From CAYZXL01 sp964482435 (lineage in GTDB: Bacteria; Auribacterota; JABMQX01), in the NCBI GenBank assembly GCA_964482435.1, contig CAYZXL010000052.1, positions 1-36,355 of the forward strand: DNA of 36,355 bases, read 5' to 3'. Under the pieces are notes generated by a model. The model made no database searches, was not told the DNA's origin, and worked only from the letters and a program-made list of their open reading frames with translations. Within the stretch, counting starts at the first letter, position 1; the number at the start of each line of letters is the position of its first letter. A program made the translations under genes and the position numbers. This document shows positions 16,233 through 22,960 of this stretch, in pieces.

Positions 16233-17816
16233 CTACCCGACTCCGGCAGGCGGGCAAACGACCTCGCTGTGGTATTCTTGAATCGTCTTGACGGCCATAC
16301 CTTCCTTGACGAGGGCCTCGATTCCCTGGACGGCGGCGGCCAAGCCTTGCAGCGTCGTAATCAGCGGCACGGAAAACGCGATTGCCGTCGTGCGGATGAC
16401 CACCTCATCCTGCCGGCATCTTTTTCCCGAAGGGGTGTTGACCACCAGTTGCACCTCGTGGTTCTTCAGCAAATCTACCACGTTCGGTCGCCCCTCGCCA
16501 ACTTTGAATACTCGCGCGGCGTTCACTCCCTGCCTTTTCAGGAACGACGCAGTCCCTTCCGTGGCGACAATCTTGAATCCGAGGTCCTGAAGCTTCTTCA
16601 CCATGAAAAGCGCCGGCCGCTTGTCCTTGTTCTTCAGAGAGAGCAGAACCGTCCCGGAAGTCGGCAAGGGGGACGAAGCCGCCGCCTGACTTTTGGCAAA
16701 AGCCATCCCGAAAGTCGAATCAATCCCCATGACCTCTCCGGTTGATTTCATTTCCGGGCCGAGAATCGCGTCCACTCCCGTGAACCTCGAGAACGGGAAC
16801 ACCGCCTCCTTCACCGCGAAATGGTTAATCGTTACTTCCTTCGTGAAGCCAATCTCGTCGAGGGTCATCCCGCACATGGCCTTTGTCGCAATTTTCGCCA
16901 AAGGGACGCCCGTCGCCTTCGATACGTAGGGCACGGTTCGGCTCGCTCGCGGGTTGACCTCTAACACGTAGATGACCCCTTCGCGGATGGCATACTGAAC
17001 GTTCATCAAGCCAACCACGCCCAGTTCTTTCGCCAGCGCAACCGTCTGGCGGGTGATCTCCGTGATTTCCTCGTCCGTCAGAGAGAACGGCGGGAGCGAA
17101 CACGCCGAATCCCCCGAGTGCACCCCCGCCATCTCGATGTGTTCCATGATTCCGCCGATGACGACCCGCTTGCCGTCCGCGACGCAATCCACGTCAATCT
17201 CAATTGCGTCCTCGAGGAACTTGTCCACGAGGACCGGCCGGTCGGGCGACGCCTCCACCGCCCTCTCCATGTACTTGTTCAGCTCGTCCTCGTCGAAGAC
17301 AATCTCCATCGCCCGCCCGCCCAGCACGTAGCTCGGTCGCACAATGACCGGGTAGCCGACCTCCCGCGCAATCCTTTGCGCTTCCTCGACGGAGGTCGCA
17401 GTCGCGTTCGGCGCTTGCCTCAAGCCGAGCTTTGTCAGAAGTTGCCGAAACCGCTCCCTGTCCTCCGCACGGTCAATCGCGTCGGGGGAAGTCCCTAAAA
17501 TCCTCACCCCCGCTTTCTCCAGAGGAACAGCCAGGTTCAACGGCGTCTGCCCACCGAGCTGCACGATGACCCCCTCCGGATTCTCCTGAAGAATAATCTC
17601 CAGAACGTCTTCCCTTGTCAGCGGCTCGAAGTACAGCCTATCGCTCGTGTCGTAATCGGTCGAGACCGTCTCAGGGTTGGAGTTAATCAGAATCGCCTCA
17701 TACCCCATCTCCCTCAGCGCGAAAACCGCATGGCAGCAGCAGTAATCGAACTCGATTCCCTGCCCGATTCGATTCGGTCCTCCCGAAAGGACGATCACCT
17801 TTTTCTTTTCACACAC
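16233..17816 (-). CDS. carB: Carbamoyl-phosphate synthase large subunit, C-terminal half only
   Basis: The 527 residues match the second half of CarB (full length about 1070). The carbamate-phosphorylating ATP-grasp domain includes GGPNRIGQGIEFDYCC, VIVRPSYVLGGRAMEIV, FLEDAIEIDVDC, the EHIEMAGVHSGDSACSLPP block and LEVNPRASRTVPYVSK. A MGS-type allosteric domain follows from about 390 (GTVLLSLKNKDKRP, ATEGTASFLKRQGV, VVNTPSGK). The N-terminal carboxyphosphate half is absent. An in-frame TGA lies 6 nt before the GTG start at 17816. AAGGAGA lies 11 nt before the GTG, so the half gene may be expressed as CarB2 of a split enzyme. The first half could be elsewhere, or the gene may be a truncated remnant. 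Confidence 0.85.
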   Translation of the reverse strand: MCEKKKVIVLSGGPNRIGQGIEFDYCCCHAVFALREMGYEAILINSNPETVSTDYDTSDRLYFEPLTREDVLEIILQENPEGVIVQLGGQTPLNLAVPLEKAGVRILGTSPDAIDRAEDRERFRQLLTKLGLRQAPNATATSVEEAQRIAREVGYPVIVRPSYVLGGRAMEIVFDEDELNKYMERAVEASPDRPVLVDKFLEDAIEIDVDCVADGKRVVIGGIMEHIEMAGVHSGDSACSLPPFSLTDEEITEITRQTVALAKELGVVGLMNVQYAIREGVIYVLEVNPRASRTVPYVSKATGVPLAKIATKAMCGMTLDEIGFTKEVTINHFAVKEAVFPFSRFTGVDAILGPEMKSTGEVMGIDSTFGMAFAKSQAAASSPLPTSGTVLLSLKNKDKRPALFMVKKLQDLGFKIVATEGTASFLKRQGVNAARVFKVGEGRPNVVDLLKNHEVQLVVNTPSGKRCRQDEVVIRTTAIAFSVPLITTLQGLAAAVQGIEALVKEGMAVKTIQEYHSEVVCPPAGVG

Positions 17817-17922
17817 GGGGCTTCAGGTCTCCTTCTGCGACGTAGGAGCCGCCGCCAGAACCCAGAGCGGCCCCTTCGCGGTTGCTTTGCGTTTCACCCG
17901 CAAACGCCCCCGCATGGACACT

Positions 17923-17942
17923 TCGCCGTTTCTCCACGGCGA
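17923..17942. other. Perfect hairpin upstream of half-carB
   Basis: TCGCCGT and ACGGCGA form a 7-bp stem with a 6-nt loop, about 107 bp upstream of the half-carB GTG. The rest of 17817-18150 shows only overlapping unconvincing frames and no recognisable gene. Confidence 0.3.
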
Positions 17943-18154
17943 ATCGAGTTTGAGTTTAGGTGGATGGCTTCCCCTTGTCCAGAAAAATGCAGGTGCGGCG
18001 CCGAGACTGCGGAGTCAGAGAGCGTACTGCCTCCCTTTTGTTTCGCGCAAGCGCAGCTTCGCCACTCCGCCGTCCATACCCGCAGATTGCGAAAAGGTCG
18101 CCAGCTCGCGAGCCAAAAGGCGCTTGCACCCTTTGGCCACTTCTGGAGGACACG

Positions 18155-18205
18155 TGTGCAGGAACTACACCCTGCAAACGGATTGCCGTGAGCAAATCCT
18201 GCACA
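18155..18205 (+). promoter_or_regulatory. Tandem 17-bp dyads, candidate enhancer sites of promoter A
   Basis: Site A1 (18155-18171, TGTGCAGGAACTACACC) and site A2 (18189-18205, TGAGCAAATCCTGCACA) are centred 34 bp apart, about three helical turns. Each resembles the downstream pair at 18876-18925; A1 matches B1 at 13 of 17 positions. The outer flanks also form a perfect 12-bp inverted repeat (ACGTGTGCAGGA/TCCTGCACACGT, 18152-18208). They lie about 53 bp upstream of a -24/-12 element, the usual place for a sigma-54 activator to bind. Confidence 0.55.
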
Positions 18206-18247
18206 CGTCTCTCGGCGCAATTCATTGAAGATGCGGGAGTTAGAGTT

Positions 18248-18264
18248 TTGGCCCGGAGCGTGCT
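18248..18264 (+). promoter_or_regulatory. Candidate sigma-54 promoter A
   Basis: TTGGCCCG-GAGC-GTGCT has the invariant GG-N10-GC spacing and two mismatches to the TTGGCACG-N4-TTGCT consensus. The -12 lies in the palindrome GGAGC-GT-GCTCC. The 104-residue gene starts 101 bp after the GG. Confidence 0.55.
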
Positions 18265-18350
18265 CCCCCCTCCTGCGCCTGGGCAATCAACCCAGCCCCA
18301 ATGACTGTTAAAAAACAAGGCAGTGAGTACCTGTAGGGGGTGAGACAACC

Positions 18351-18665
18351 ATGGTCAGTTCAGTTTACAGAGCGGTGAGAAAAGCAGTTTTGCGGGACGC
18401 ACCCGCAGACAATTGGCAGGACCGAATGAACCTCAGAGACTGGATGCGAAAATGGCACGATTCCTTTAGCCGCCTCGGCGTCGAGGTCATGGTGGCCGAC
18501 GTGGCGCAGTCGTGTGTTGTAGTGGACGTTGCTGCGAGAAGAATCATTTTGGCCCCGTCTCTCAAGCTGGCGGCTGCCGAAGAGATACTCCAGAAGATTT
18601 ACCAGTGGTGGCGAGTTCAGTCCGACGGGGCGGAGGGTCAACGATGTTCTCTCCTGAGCTGCTGA
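18351..18665 (+). CDS. Unknown 104-residue protein under a sigma-54-type promoter
   Basis: No family is recognised. The protein is basic at the N-terminus (SSVYRAVRKAVLRD), then has a helical WMRKWHDSFSRLG segment. An alternating hydrophobic strand pair (VEVMVADVAQSCVVVDV, then RRIILAP) and a helix (AAAEEILQKIYQWW) follow. It has no signal peptide or membrane helix, so it is probably cytoplasmic. GGGGTGAG lies 6 nt before the ATG. The upstream dyads and -24/-12 element match those before the zraP-like operon, so it is probably co-regulated with it. This is the least understood member of the block. Confidence 0.6.
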   Translation: MVSSVYRAVRKAVLRDAPADNWQDRMNLRDWMRKWHDSFSRLGVEVMVADVAQSCVVVDVAARRIILAPSLKLAAAEEILQKIYQWWRVQSDGAEGQRCSLLSC

Positions 18666-18875
18666 GAAGAGGCAAATGCGAACATACCCGGGGGTCTTAC
18701 GAATGGCGTCGTTCCTGGCAGGTGGGCGGCGAGCAGGAAGACTCTCTGGCGACCGCCGATGGCCTCGCCAGGTCGTTCACAGACAGGCGGCGCAAATCCC
18801 GGTTGGTTCCGATGACGAGGCTTGAAACGTCTTCACTCGGTGGAAGCCGCCAACGACCGGATTGCATTCTCACGG

Positions 18876-18925
18876 TGTGCAATAGCTGCACCCGGGGCAG
18901 GGACCGGTCGAGCAACGGTTGCACA
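18876..18925 (+). promoter_or_regulatory. Tandem 17-bp dyads, candidate enhancer sites of promoter B
   Basis: Site B1 (18876-18892, TGTGCAATAGCTGCACC) and site B2 (18909-18925, CGAGCAACGGTTGCACA) are centred 33 bp apart and agree at 11 of 17 positions. The shared form is about GWGCAA-N4-YTGCAC. B2 is centred 52 bp upstream of the -24 GG, which puts the sites near -77 and -110 from the expected start. The AT-richer stretch between B2 and the promoter could bend or bind a bending protein. Confidence 0.6.
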
Positions 18926-18966
18926 CGCCGTTTTCGTAACCCTTTGAAAAACCCGGTGTTAGCCTT

Positions 18967-18983
18967 CTGGCTCGAAGATTGCA
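18967..18983 (+). promoter_or_regulatory. Candidate sigma-54 promoter B, upstream of the zraP-like operon
   Basis: CTGGCTCG-AAGA-TTGCA matches the YTGGCACG-N4-TTGCW consensus with a single mismatch and has exact GG-N10-GC spacing. The expected start is near 18994, giving a leader of about 70 nt. The -12 lies inside the perfect palindrome CGAAGAT-TGC-ATCTTCG (18973-18989), a possible operator. Confidence 0.7.
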
Positions 18984-19062
18984 TCTTCGTCAGCCGAACC
19001 GCCTGACATTTCAGGCTTGGAAACAATAGAAAAACGGAGTAAAAAGAAAAGGAGGTACGAAC

Positions 19063-19854
19063 ATGAAGACAAAGCTGATTCTCACAGCGGTGGTGCTTGC
19101 GGTTGCGAGCTTCGCGGTCTCGCTCGGTGCAGAGACCGAAGCGGAGCAGCCCGCGAAAGTCGAGGAGCTTCGCCAGCAGTTTGCGACAGAACGGGCAGAG
19201 CTCACCGCACAGATTCTCGAGAAGCGAGCGGAACTCGTGCGGCTCTCCGCACAGAAGGATGTTGACGTCGAGAAGGTCAAGAAGCTCGTTGAGGAAATCA
19301 CTGAGCTTCGGACGAATCTCCAGAAGAAGTGCGAAGTGTACCGCGAGACTCTCGCAGTCATCGGGAAAGGAGCCGGACTTGGCCCCGCGGGCCTTGGCCC
19401 GGGACGTCCCGGCATTGGCCCCGGCTGGGGCGCTGGTCCAGGTTTGCGACAGGGCAGGGGCGGTGCACCCCGTCCCGGTCTTGGCTTCGGCACAGGAGTG
19501 AGGCCGCAGATCGGCCGCGGTTGGGCGCAGGTCCCCCGTCGGTTCGGAGGCATGGGCGGACGTGGCATCGGGCGTGGGTTCGGCCCTGGTGCAGGGATGG
19601 GACCCGGATTGGGCATGGGCCCGTCAGGGCAAGGCCCCTTCTACGTTGATAAGGACAACGATGGCGTCTGCGATTACTGGGAAGGCGCAGTGCCACCGCA
19701 TGTCGCTGTCCCTCAGGGTCCAGAAGGCGAACCCCCGGCAGGAATCCCCCACGCTCCTGGGGTTCAGCGGCCGGCAGGAGTCCCCCATGCTCCCGCAGCG
19801 GTGCCGCCGGCGCCTCCTGCTGGTGCTCCGGAAATACCCCACGAGGCAAGATGA
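19063..19854 (+). CDS. ZraP-like periplasmic protein with Gly/Pro-rich C-terminal half
   Basis: This 263-residue exported protein has a signal peptide at about 1-22. Residues about 28-105 form a charged helical hairpin (LRQQFATERAELTAQ, KRAELVRLSAQ, ITELRTNLQKK) like the Spy/CpxP/ZraP family. A Gly/Pro/Arg-rich stretch (about 107-190) follows, as ZraP has a Gly-rich tail, then an acidic VDKDNDGVCDYWEG segment (a possible cation site) and a Pro/Ala-rich end. ZraP is a zinc-dependent periplasmic chaperone that restrains its own kinase. This protein lacks ZraP's His-rich tail, so metal specificity is unclear. AAGGAGGT lies 7 nt before the ATG. It is first in an operon with the kinase and the sigma-54 activator and sits behind promoter B. 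Confidence 0.75.
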   Translation: MKTKLILTAVVLAVASFAVSLGAETEAEQPAKVEELRQQFATERAELTAQILEKRAELVRLSAQKDVDVEKVKKLVEEITELRTNLQKKCEVYRETLAVIGKGAGLGPAGLGPGRPGIGPGWGAGPGLRQGRGGAPRPGLGFGTGVRPQIGRGWAQVPRRFGGMGGRGIGRGFGPGAGMGPGLGMGPSGQGPFYVDKDNDGVCDYWEGAVPPHVAVPQGPEGEPPAGIPHAPGVQRPAGVPHAPAAVPPAPPAGAPEIPHEAR

Positions 19855-19867
19855 GGAAGTGACTCAC

Positions 19868-21319
19868 ATGCGAGGCGCGTCCCTGAGAACGGTCTGGTTT
19901 TACCCGGTTCTGGCGCTCCTCTGGCTCGGAATCGCTGCCTGGCTCTGGCAGGAGCAGAAGCAGCAGCAGCGCCAGGATAAAGAAAGCTTGCGTGCTCAGG
20001 GACGCGTCCTCATTCAAACCGTCGCCAGCAGCATCCGCTCGCAGTCCCGCATGGCGATGTTTCAGCCCGAACGCCTTACGTCCATCCTCGAGGAAGTCAC
20101 CGCCAGTCCCGGCGTCCTTGCCCTTGCCCTCTTCGACTCTCAGGGAAACACCGTCGCCTCCTCCGGACAGGTTGACAAACTCGCTCGATCGCCCGAAAAA
20201 GGCTCCGACGAGAATTGGACAAAGGATTCCCTCCAGTTATGGTCCGCAGTGCGCATCGGAGAAATTCCCTGGCATCGCCCACTGCCCCCTGCCCCGATAG
20301 GCCCAGGCCCCGAACCTGGCGCCCCTGAACTCCGCGGCCCCGGTCCCCCGGGCCCGGGACCCGGTGGTGCCGGGCCCGGAGGCCCAGGCGGCCCCCAACG
20401 GCGATTCCGGCCATGGGCGCCGCCTCGCCGCGGCGAACTCCTTCAGAGACGCCCTCAGGAGAGTCAATTCTTCCTGACCGTTCTCCTCCCTCTTCAGTCC
20501 CTTCAGGAATCGGCTTCCGCCGGAGCGCGGCTGCGTCTCTTGGTGGCGGGAATGAGCTTCCTTATGGTGCTTGCCCTCGTCCTCGCGTGGCGGGGCACGG
20601 TACGCAGCGTCGCCCTTCGGTCGTCCCTCGCCCTCGCAGAAGAAAAGAATCGCAATCTTTATGAGATGAACCTCGCTGCCAGCGGACTCGCCCACGAAAC
20701 CAAAAACCCGCTCAACGCCGTCCGAATGGCCGCCCAGACCCTTGCCACCGAGTCCGCCTCTTCTCCCAGTTGGCAGGATAAGATTAAGCTCATCGCCGAC
20801 GAAGTTGACCGCCTCGACTCCCGAATCAACGAGTGGCTTGCGTTCTCCCGCCCCAGAGAGCCCAAGCCGAAGCGAGTGGAGCTTGCGCCACTTTTCGATG
20901 AGCTTCGCGGCCTCATCTCTTCCGATGCTGACGAGAAAAAAGCTCGTGTCTCCCTCGATGACCGCAACGCCGTCGCCTGGGCCGACCGCGAAATGCTCCG
21001 TCAGTTATTGTTCAATCTCCTTCTCAACGGAGTCCAGGCGCTTGAGGATGGTGGACATCTCCAATTGATAGTCGAAGATCGAAAGGACGGCAACTTGAGT
21101 CTCGTTGTCGAGGACGATGGCGTGGGCGTCCCGCCGGAAAATCGCGACCGCCTGTTCGCTCCCTACTTCACCACTCGCCCGAACGGCAGCGGCCTGGGGC
21201 TGGCAATCTGTCGGCGGATTGCCCTCGCTCACGGCTGGCGGTTGCGGTACGAGCCGAGGGCTCCGCGAGGCTCCAGCTTCAGCGTTGACGGAATATCCGT
21301 TGCCGAGGAGGGTAAGTGA
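19868..21319 (+). CDS. Membrane sensor histidine kinase (ZraS/NtrB-like)
   Basis: This 483-residue kinase has helix 1 at about 9-27, a periplasmic sensor at about 28-220, helix 2 at about 222-241 and a cytoplasmic catalytic part. The H-box is GLAHETKNPLNAVR with phospho-accepting His276. N-box Asn383/Asn387, DDGVG (416-420) and GSGLGLA (440-446) complete the ATP site. There is no HAMP or PAS domain. The sensor holds a striking Pro/Gly run at about 139-180, similar in composition to the upstream ZraP-like protein. The ATG at 19868 is preferred, with GAGGAA 9 nt upstream; a GTG three codons earlier is possible. It starts 13 bp after the zraP-like stop and overlaps the activator gene by 4 bp. 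It presumably phosphorylates the activator in response to an envelope signal. Confidence 0.9.
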   Translation: MRGASLRTVWFYPVLALLWLGIAAWLWQEQKQQQRQDKESLRAQGRVLIQTVASSIRSQSRMAMFQPERLTSILEEVTASPGVLALALFDSQGNTVASSGQVDKLARSPEKGSDENWTKDSLQLWSAVRIGEIPWHRPLPPAPIGPGPEPGAPELRGPGPPGPGPGGAGPGGPGGPQRRFRPWAPPRRGELLQRRPQESQFFLTVLLPLQSLQESASAGARLRLLVAGMSFLMVLALVLAWRGTVRSVALRSSLALAEEKNRNLYEMNLAASGLAHETKNPLNAVRMAAQTLATESASSPSWQDKIKLIADEVDRLDSRINEWLAFSRPREPKPKRVELAPLFDELRGLISSDADEKKARVSLDDRNAVAWADREMLRQLLFNLLLNGVQALEDGGHLQLIVEDRKDGNLSLVVEDDGVGVPPENRDRLFAPYFTTRPNGSGLGLAICRRIALAHGWRLRYEPRAPRGSSFSVDGISVAEEGK

Positions 21320-22674
21320 CCTCACGAGAATCCAGAACAATTCTCGTCGTTGACGACGATGCGACCCAGCGCGGGCTTCTCGCCGATTTTCTCGTCTTGC
21401 AAGGGTACGAGTGCCGCCAGGCGGCAACAGCCGAAGAAGCCATTTCCTCCCTCCGCGAATCTCCCGTCCACATGGTTATCATGGACGTTCGGATGCCGGG
21501 GATGAGCGGACTTGAGGCGTTGCGGCAAATCCGTGAATCCTTCCCCGTTCTTCCCGTCCTTCTTATCACCGCCTACGCTGACGTGCGCGATGCAGTCGCC
21601 GCCATAAAGGACGGCGCCCTCGATTACCTCGCCAAGCCCATAGACCTCCAGGAACTCCTCGTCGCCGTCGAGGACGCCGTCGGCGCACCGAAGCTCGCCG
21701 CAAGGCCGCCTTCCCTTCGTGAACTCCCTGCCAGCGTCGTCGCAAAGAGCCCCGCTATCTTAGCGTTGCTTGGCGAGGCAGCCGTCGTAGCCCACTCGAA
21801 AGCCTCCGTCCTCATCACTGGCGAAAGCGGCACTGGCAAAGAAGTCATAGCAGACCTCATCCATCTCTGGAGCGACCGAAGGGACAAGCCTCTCGTGAAA
21901 GTCAACTGCGCCGCCATCCCGGAAACCCTCCTGGAGAGCGAGCTCTTCGGCTATGAGAAAGGCGCCTTCACCGGAGCCGTCCAGACTCGCAGCGGCCGCT
22001 TCGAGGCAGCCGACGGCGGCTCCATTTTCCTCGACGAAATCGCCGACATGTCCCCGAGCCTCCAGGCAAAGCTCCTTCGCGTCGTCCAGGACGGGACATT
22101 TCAGCGCCTCGGCGGCAACCGCACCTTTCGCGTTGACGTCCGCCTCATCGCCGCCACAAACCGCGACATCGAAAAAGCAGTCGCCGATGGCCGCTTCCGC
22201 GAAGACCTGTTTTACCGCCTCAACGTCATCCAGTTGCACGTTCAACCGCTGAGGGAACGCCGCCCGGACATCCTCCCTCTCGCTCACCACTTCGCAGAAC
22301 ACTTCGCCGGCGGCAAAGTCCGCTTCTCCGGCGCCGCCTCCGCAGCCCTCGAAATGCACGAGTGGCCCGGAAATGTCCGAGAGCTCCGCAACACCGTCGA
22401 GCGAGCCTGCCTCCTCTCCCGCGGAGAAATCATCCTTCCGGAACACCTTCCCGCGAAAATCCGCCCGCAGGAGGTCCCCGGCCGTGCCGCTCCGGCTCCT
22501 TCCGCCAGCCCGGCCACGGAAGGCACCCTCATGGAAGACGTGGAGAGAGCCGCGATTCTCTCCGCCCTCGCCGAATCCGGCGGGAACAGAACCCAGGCCG
22601 CCCGCCGCCTCGGCATCAGCCGCCGCTCCCTCCTCTACAAGCTCCAGAAGTACAAAGCCGAAGGCTATCTGTGA
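21316..22674 (+). CDS. Sigma-54-dependent response regulator (NtrC/ZraR family)
   Basis: This 452-residue regulator has a receiver domain (1-120) with acidic pocket DDD at 13-15, phospho-accepting Asp57 and Lys107. The AAA+ domain has Walker A GESGTGKE (169-176), the sigma-54-contacting GAFTGA loop (216-221), Walker B GSIFLDEIAD and FREDLFYRLNV. A Fis-type helix-turn-helix closes the protein (NRTQAARRLGISRRSLLYKL, about 424-443). An intact GAFTGA means it should remodel sigma-54 polymerase. It starts with GTG, shares GTGA with the kinase stop and has GGAGG 5 nt upstream. The dyads at 18155-18205 and 18876-18925 are the obvious candidate binding sites, which would make the operon autoregulated. 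Confidence 0.96.
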   Translation: MTSRESRTILVVDDDATQRGLLADFLVLQGYECRQAATAEEAISSLRESPVHMVIMDVRMPGMSGLEALRQIRESFPVLPVLLITAYADVRDAVAAIKDGALDYLAKPIDLQELLVAVEDAVGAPKLAARPPSLRELPASVVAKSPAILALLGEAAVVAHSKASVLITGESGTGKEVIADLIHLWSDRRDKPLVKVNCAAIPETLLESELFGYEKGAFTGAVQTRSGRFEAADGGSIFLDEIADMSPSLQAKLLRVVQDGTFQRLGGNRTFRVDVRLIAATNRDIEKAVADGRFREDLFYRLNVIQLHVQPLRERRPDILPLAHHFAEHFAGGKVRFSGAASAALEMHEWPGNVRELRNTVERACLLSRGEIILPEHLPAKIRPQEVPGRAAPAPSASPATEGTLMEDVERAAILSALAESGGNRTQAARRLGISRRSLLYKLQKYKAEGYL

Positions 22675-22760
22675 GCGCCGCTTCACCCAGCTTACCACAA
22701 AGACACGAAGCACCGCGACACCAGTCCCCTTTGATGTCTTCGTGCCTTAGTGGTTAATCC
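22606..22760. repeat. Duplicated segment, copy 1: end of the activator gene plus downstream palindrome
   Basis: The last 69 bp of the activator gene and the following intergenic stretch recur at 26438-26602. The first 76 bp differ at only four positions. The intergenic part contains imperfect arms CCACAAAGACACGAAG and CTTCGTGCCTTAGTGG. The rest of the gap to 22960 holds only a promoter candidate. Confidence 0.75.
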
Positions 22761-22871
22761 CTGCTTGGAGAGCACCCGTGGAGGCACGCCAGCGCGCCTG
22801 TTTTCCTCCTGTCCTCGGAGCGTCTCGACTGCGGCCGGGCACCGACCCATCACGATGCTGCCCCCTTTCTC

Positions 22872-22900
22872 TTGATTCCTCGCAGACCCCCTGCTACATT
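22872..22900 (+). promoter_or_regulatory. Candidate sigma-70 promoter for the three-module beta-helix gene
   Basis: TTGATT and TACATT are separated by 17 bp, each matching consensus at 4 of 6. The start point would be near 22907, giving a leader of about 54 nt. Confidence 0.35.
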
Positions 22901-22960
22901 CGGCACCCGAGGAGCCATTTTGCCGAGCTCAAAAACAACAAGATATAGGAAGGGCAGAAC

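Noticed and set aside
18152..18208. 12-bp inverted repeat considered as a transposon end, retron or diversity-generating element
   Set aside because: There is no transposase or reverse transcriptase nearby and no template/variable repeat pair. The repeat is better explained by the paired regulator dyads.
17894..18348. Several overlapping frames on both strands (up to 130 codons)
   Set aside because: They mutually overlap, have Arg/Ser/Pro-rich composition, match no family and cover a divergent promoter region.
18643..19006. 120-codon plus-strand frame with a good GGAGG site, overlapping the 104-residue gene by 23 bp
   Set aside because: Its 3' half coincides with the dyads and sigma-54 promoter B. 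The product is Arg-rich with no recognisable fold or family. A real coding role is not excluded but is less likely than regulatory DNA.
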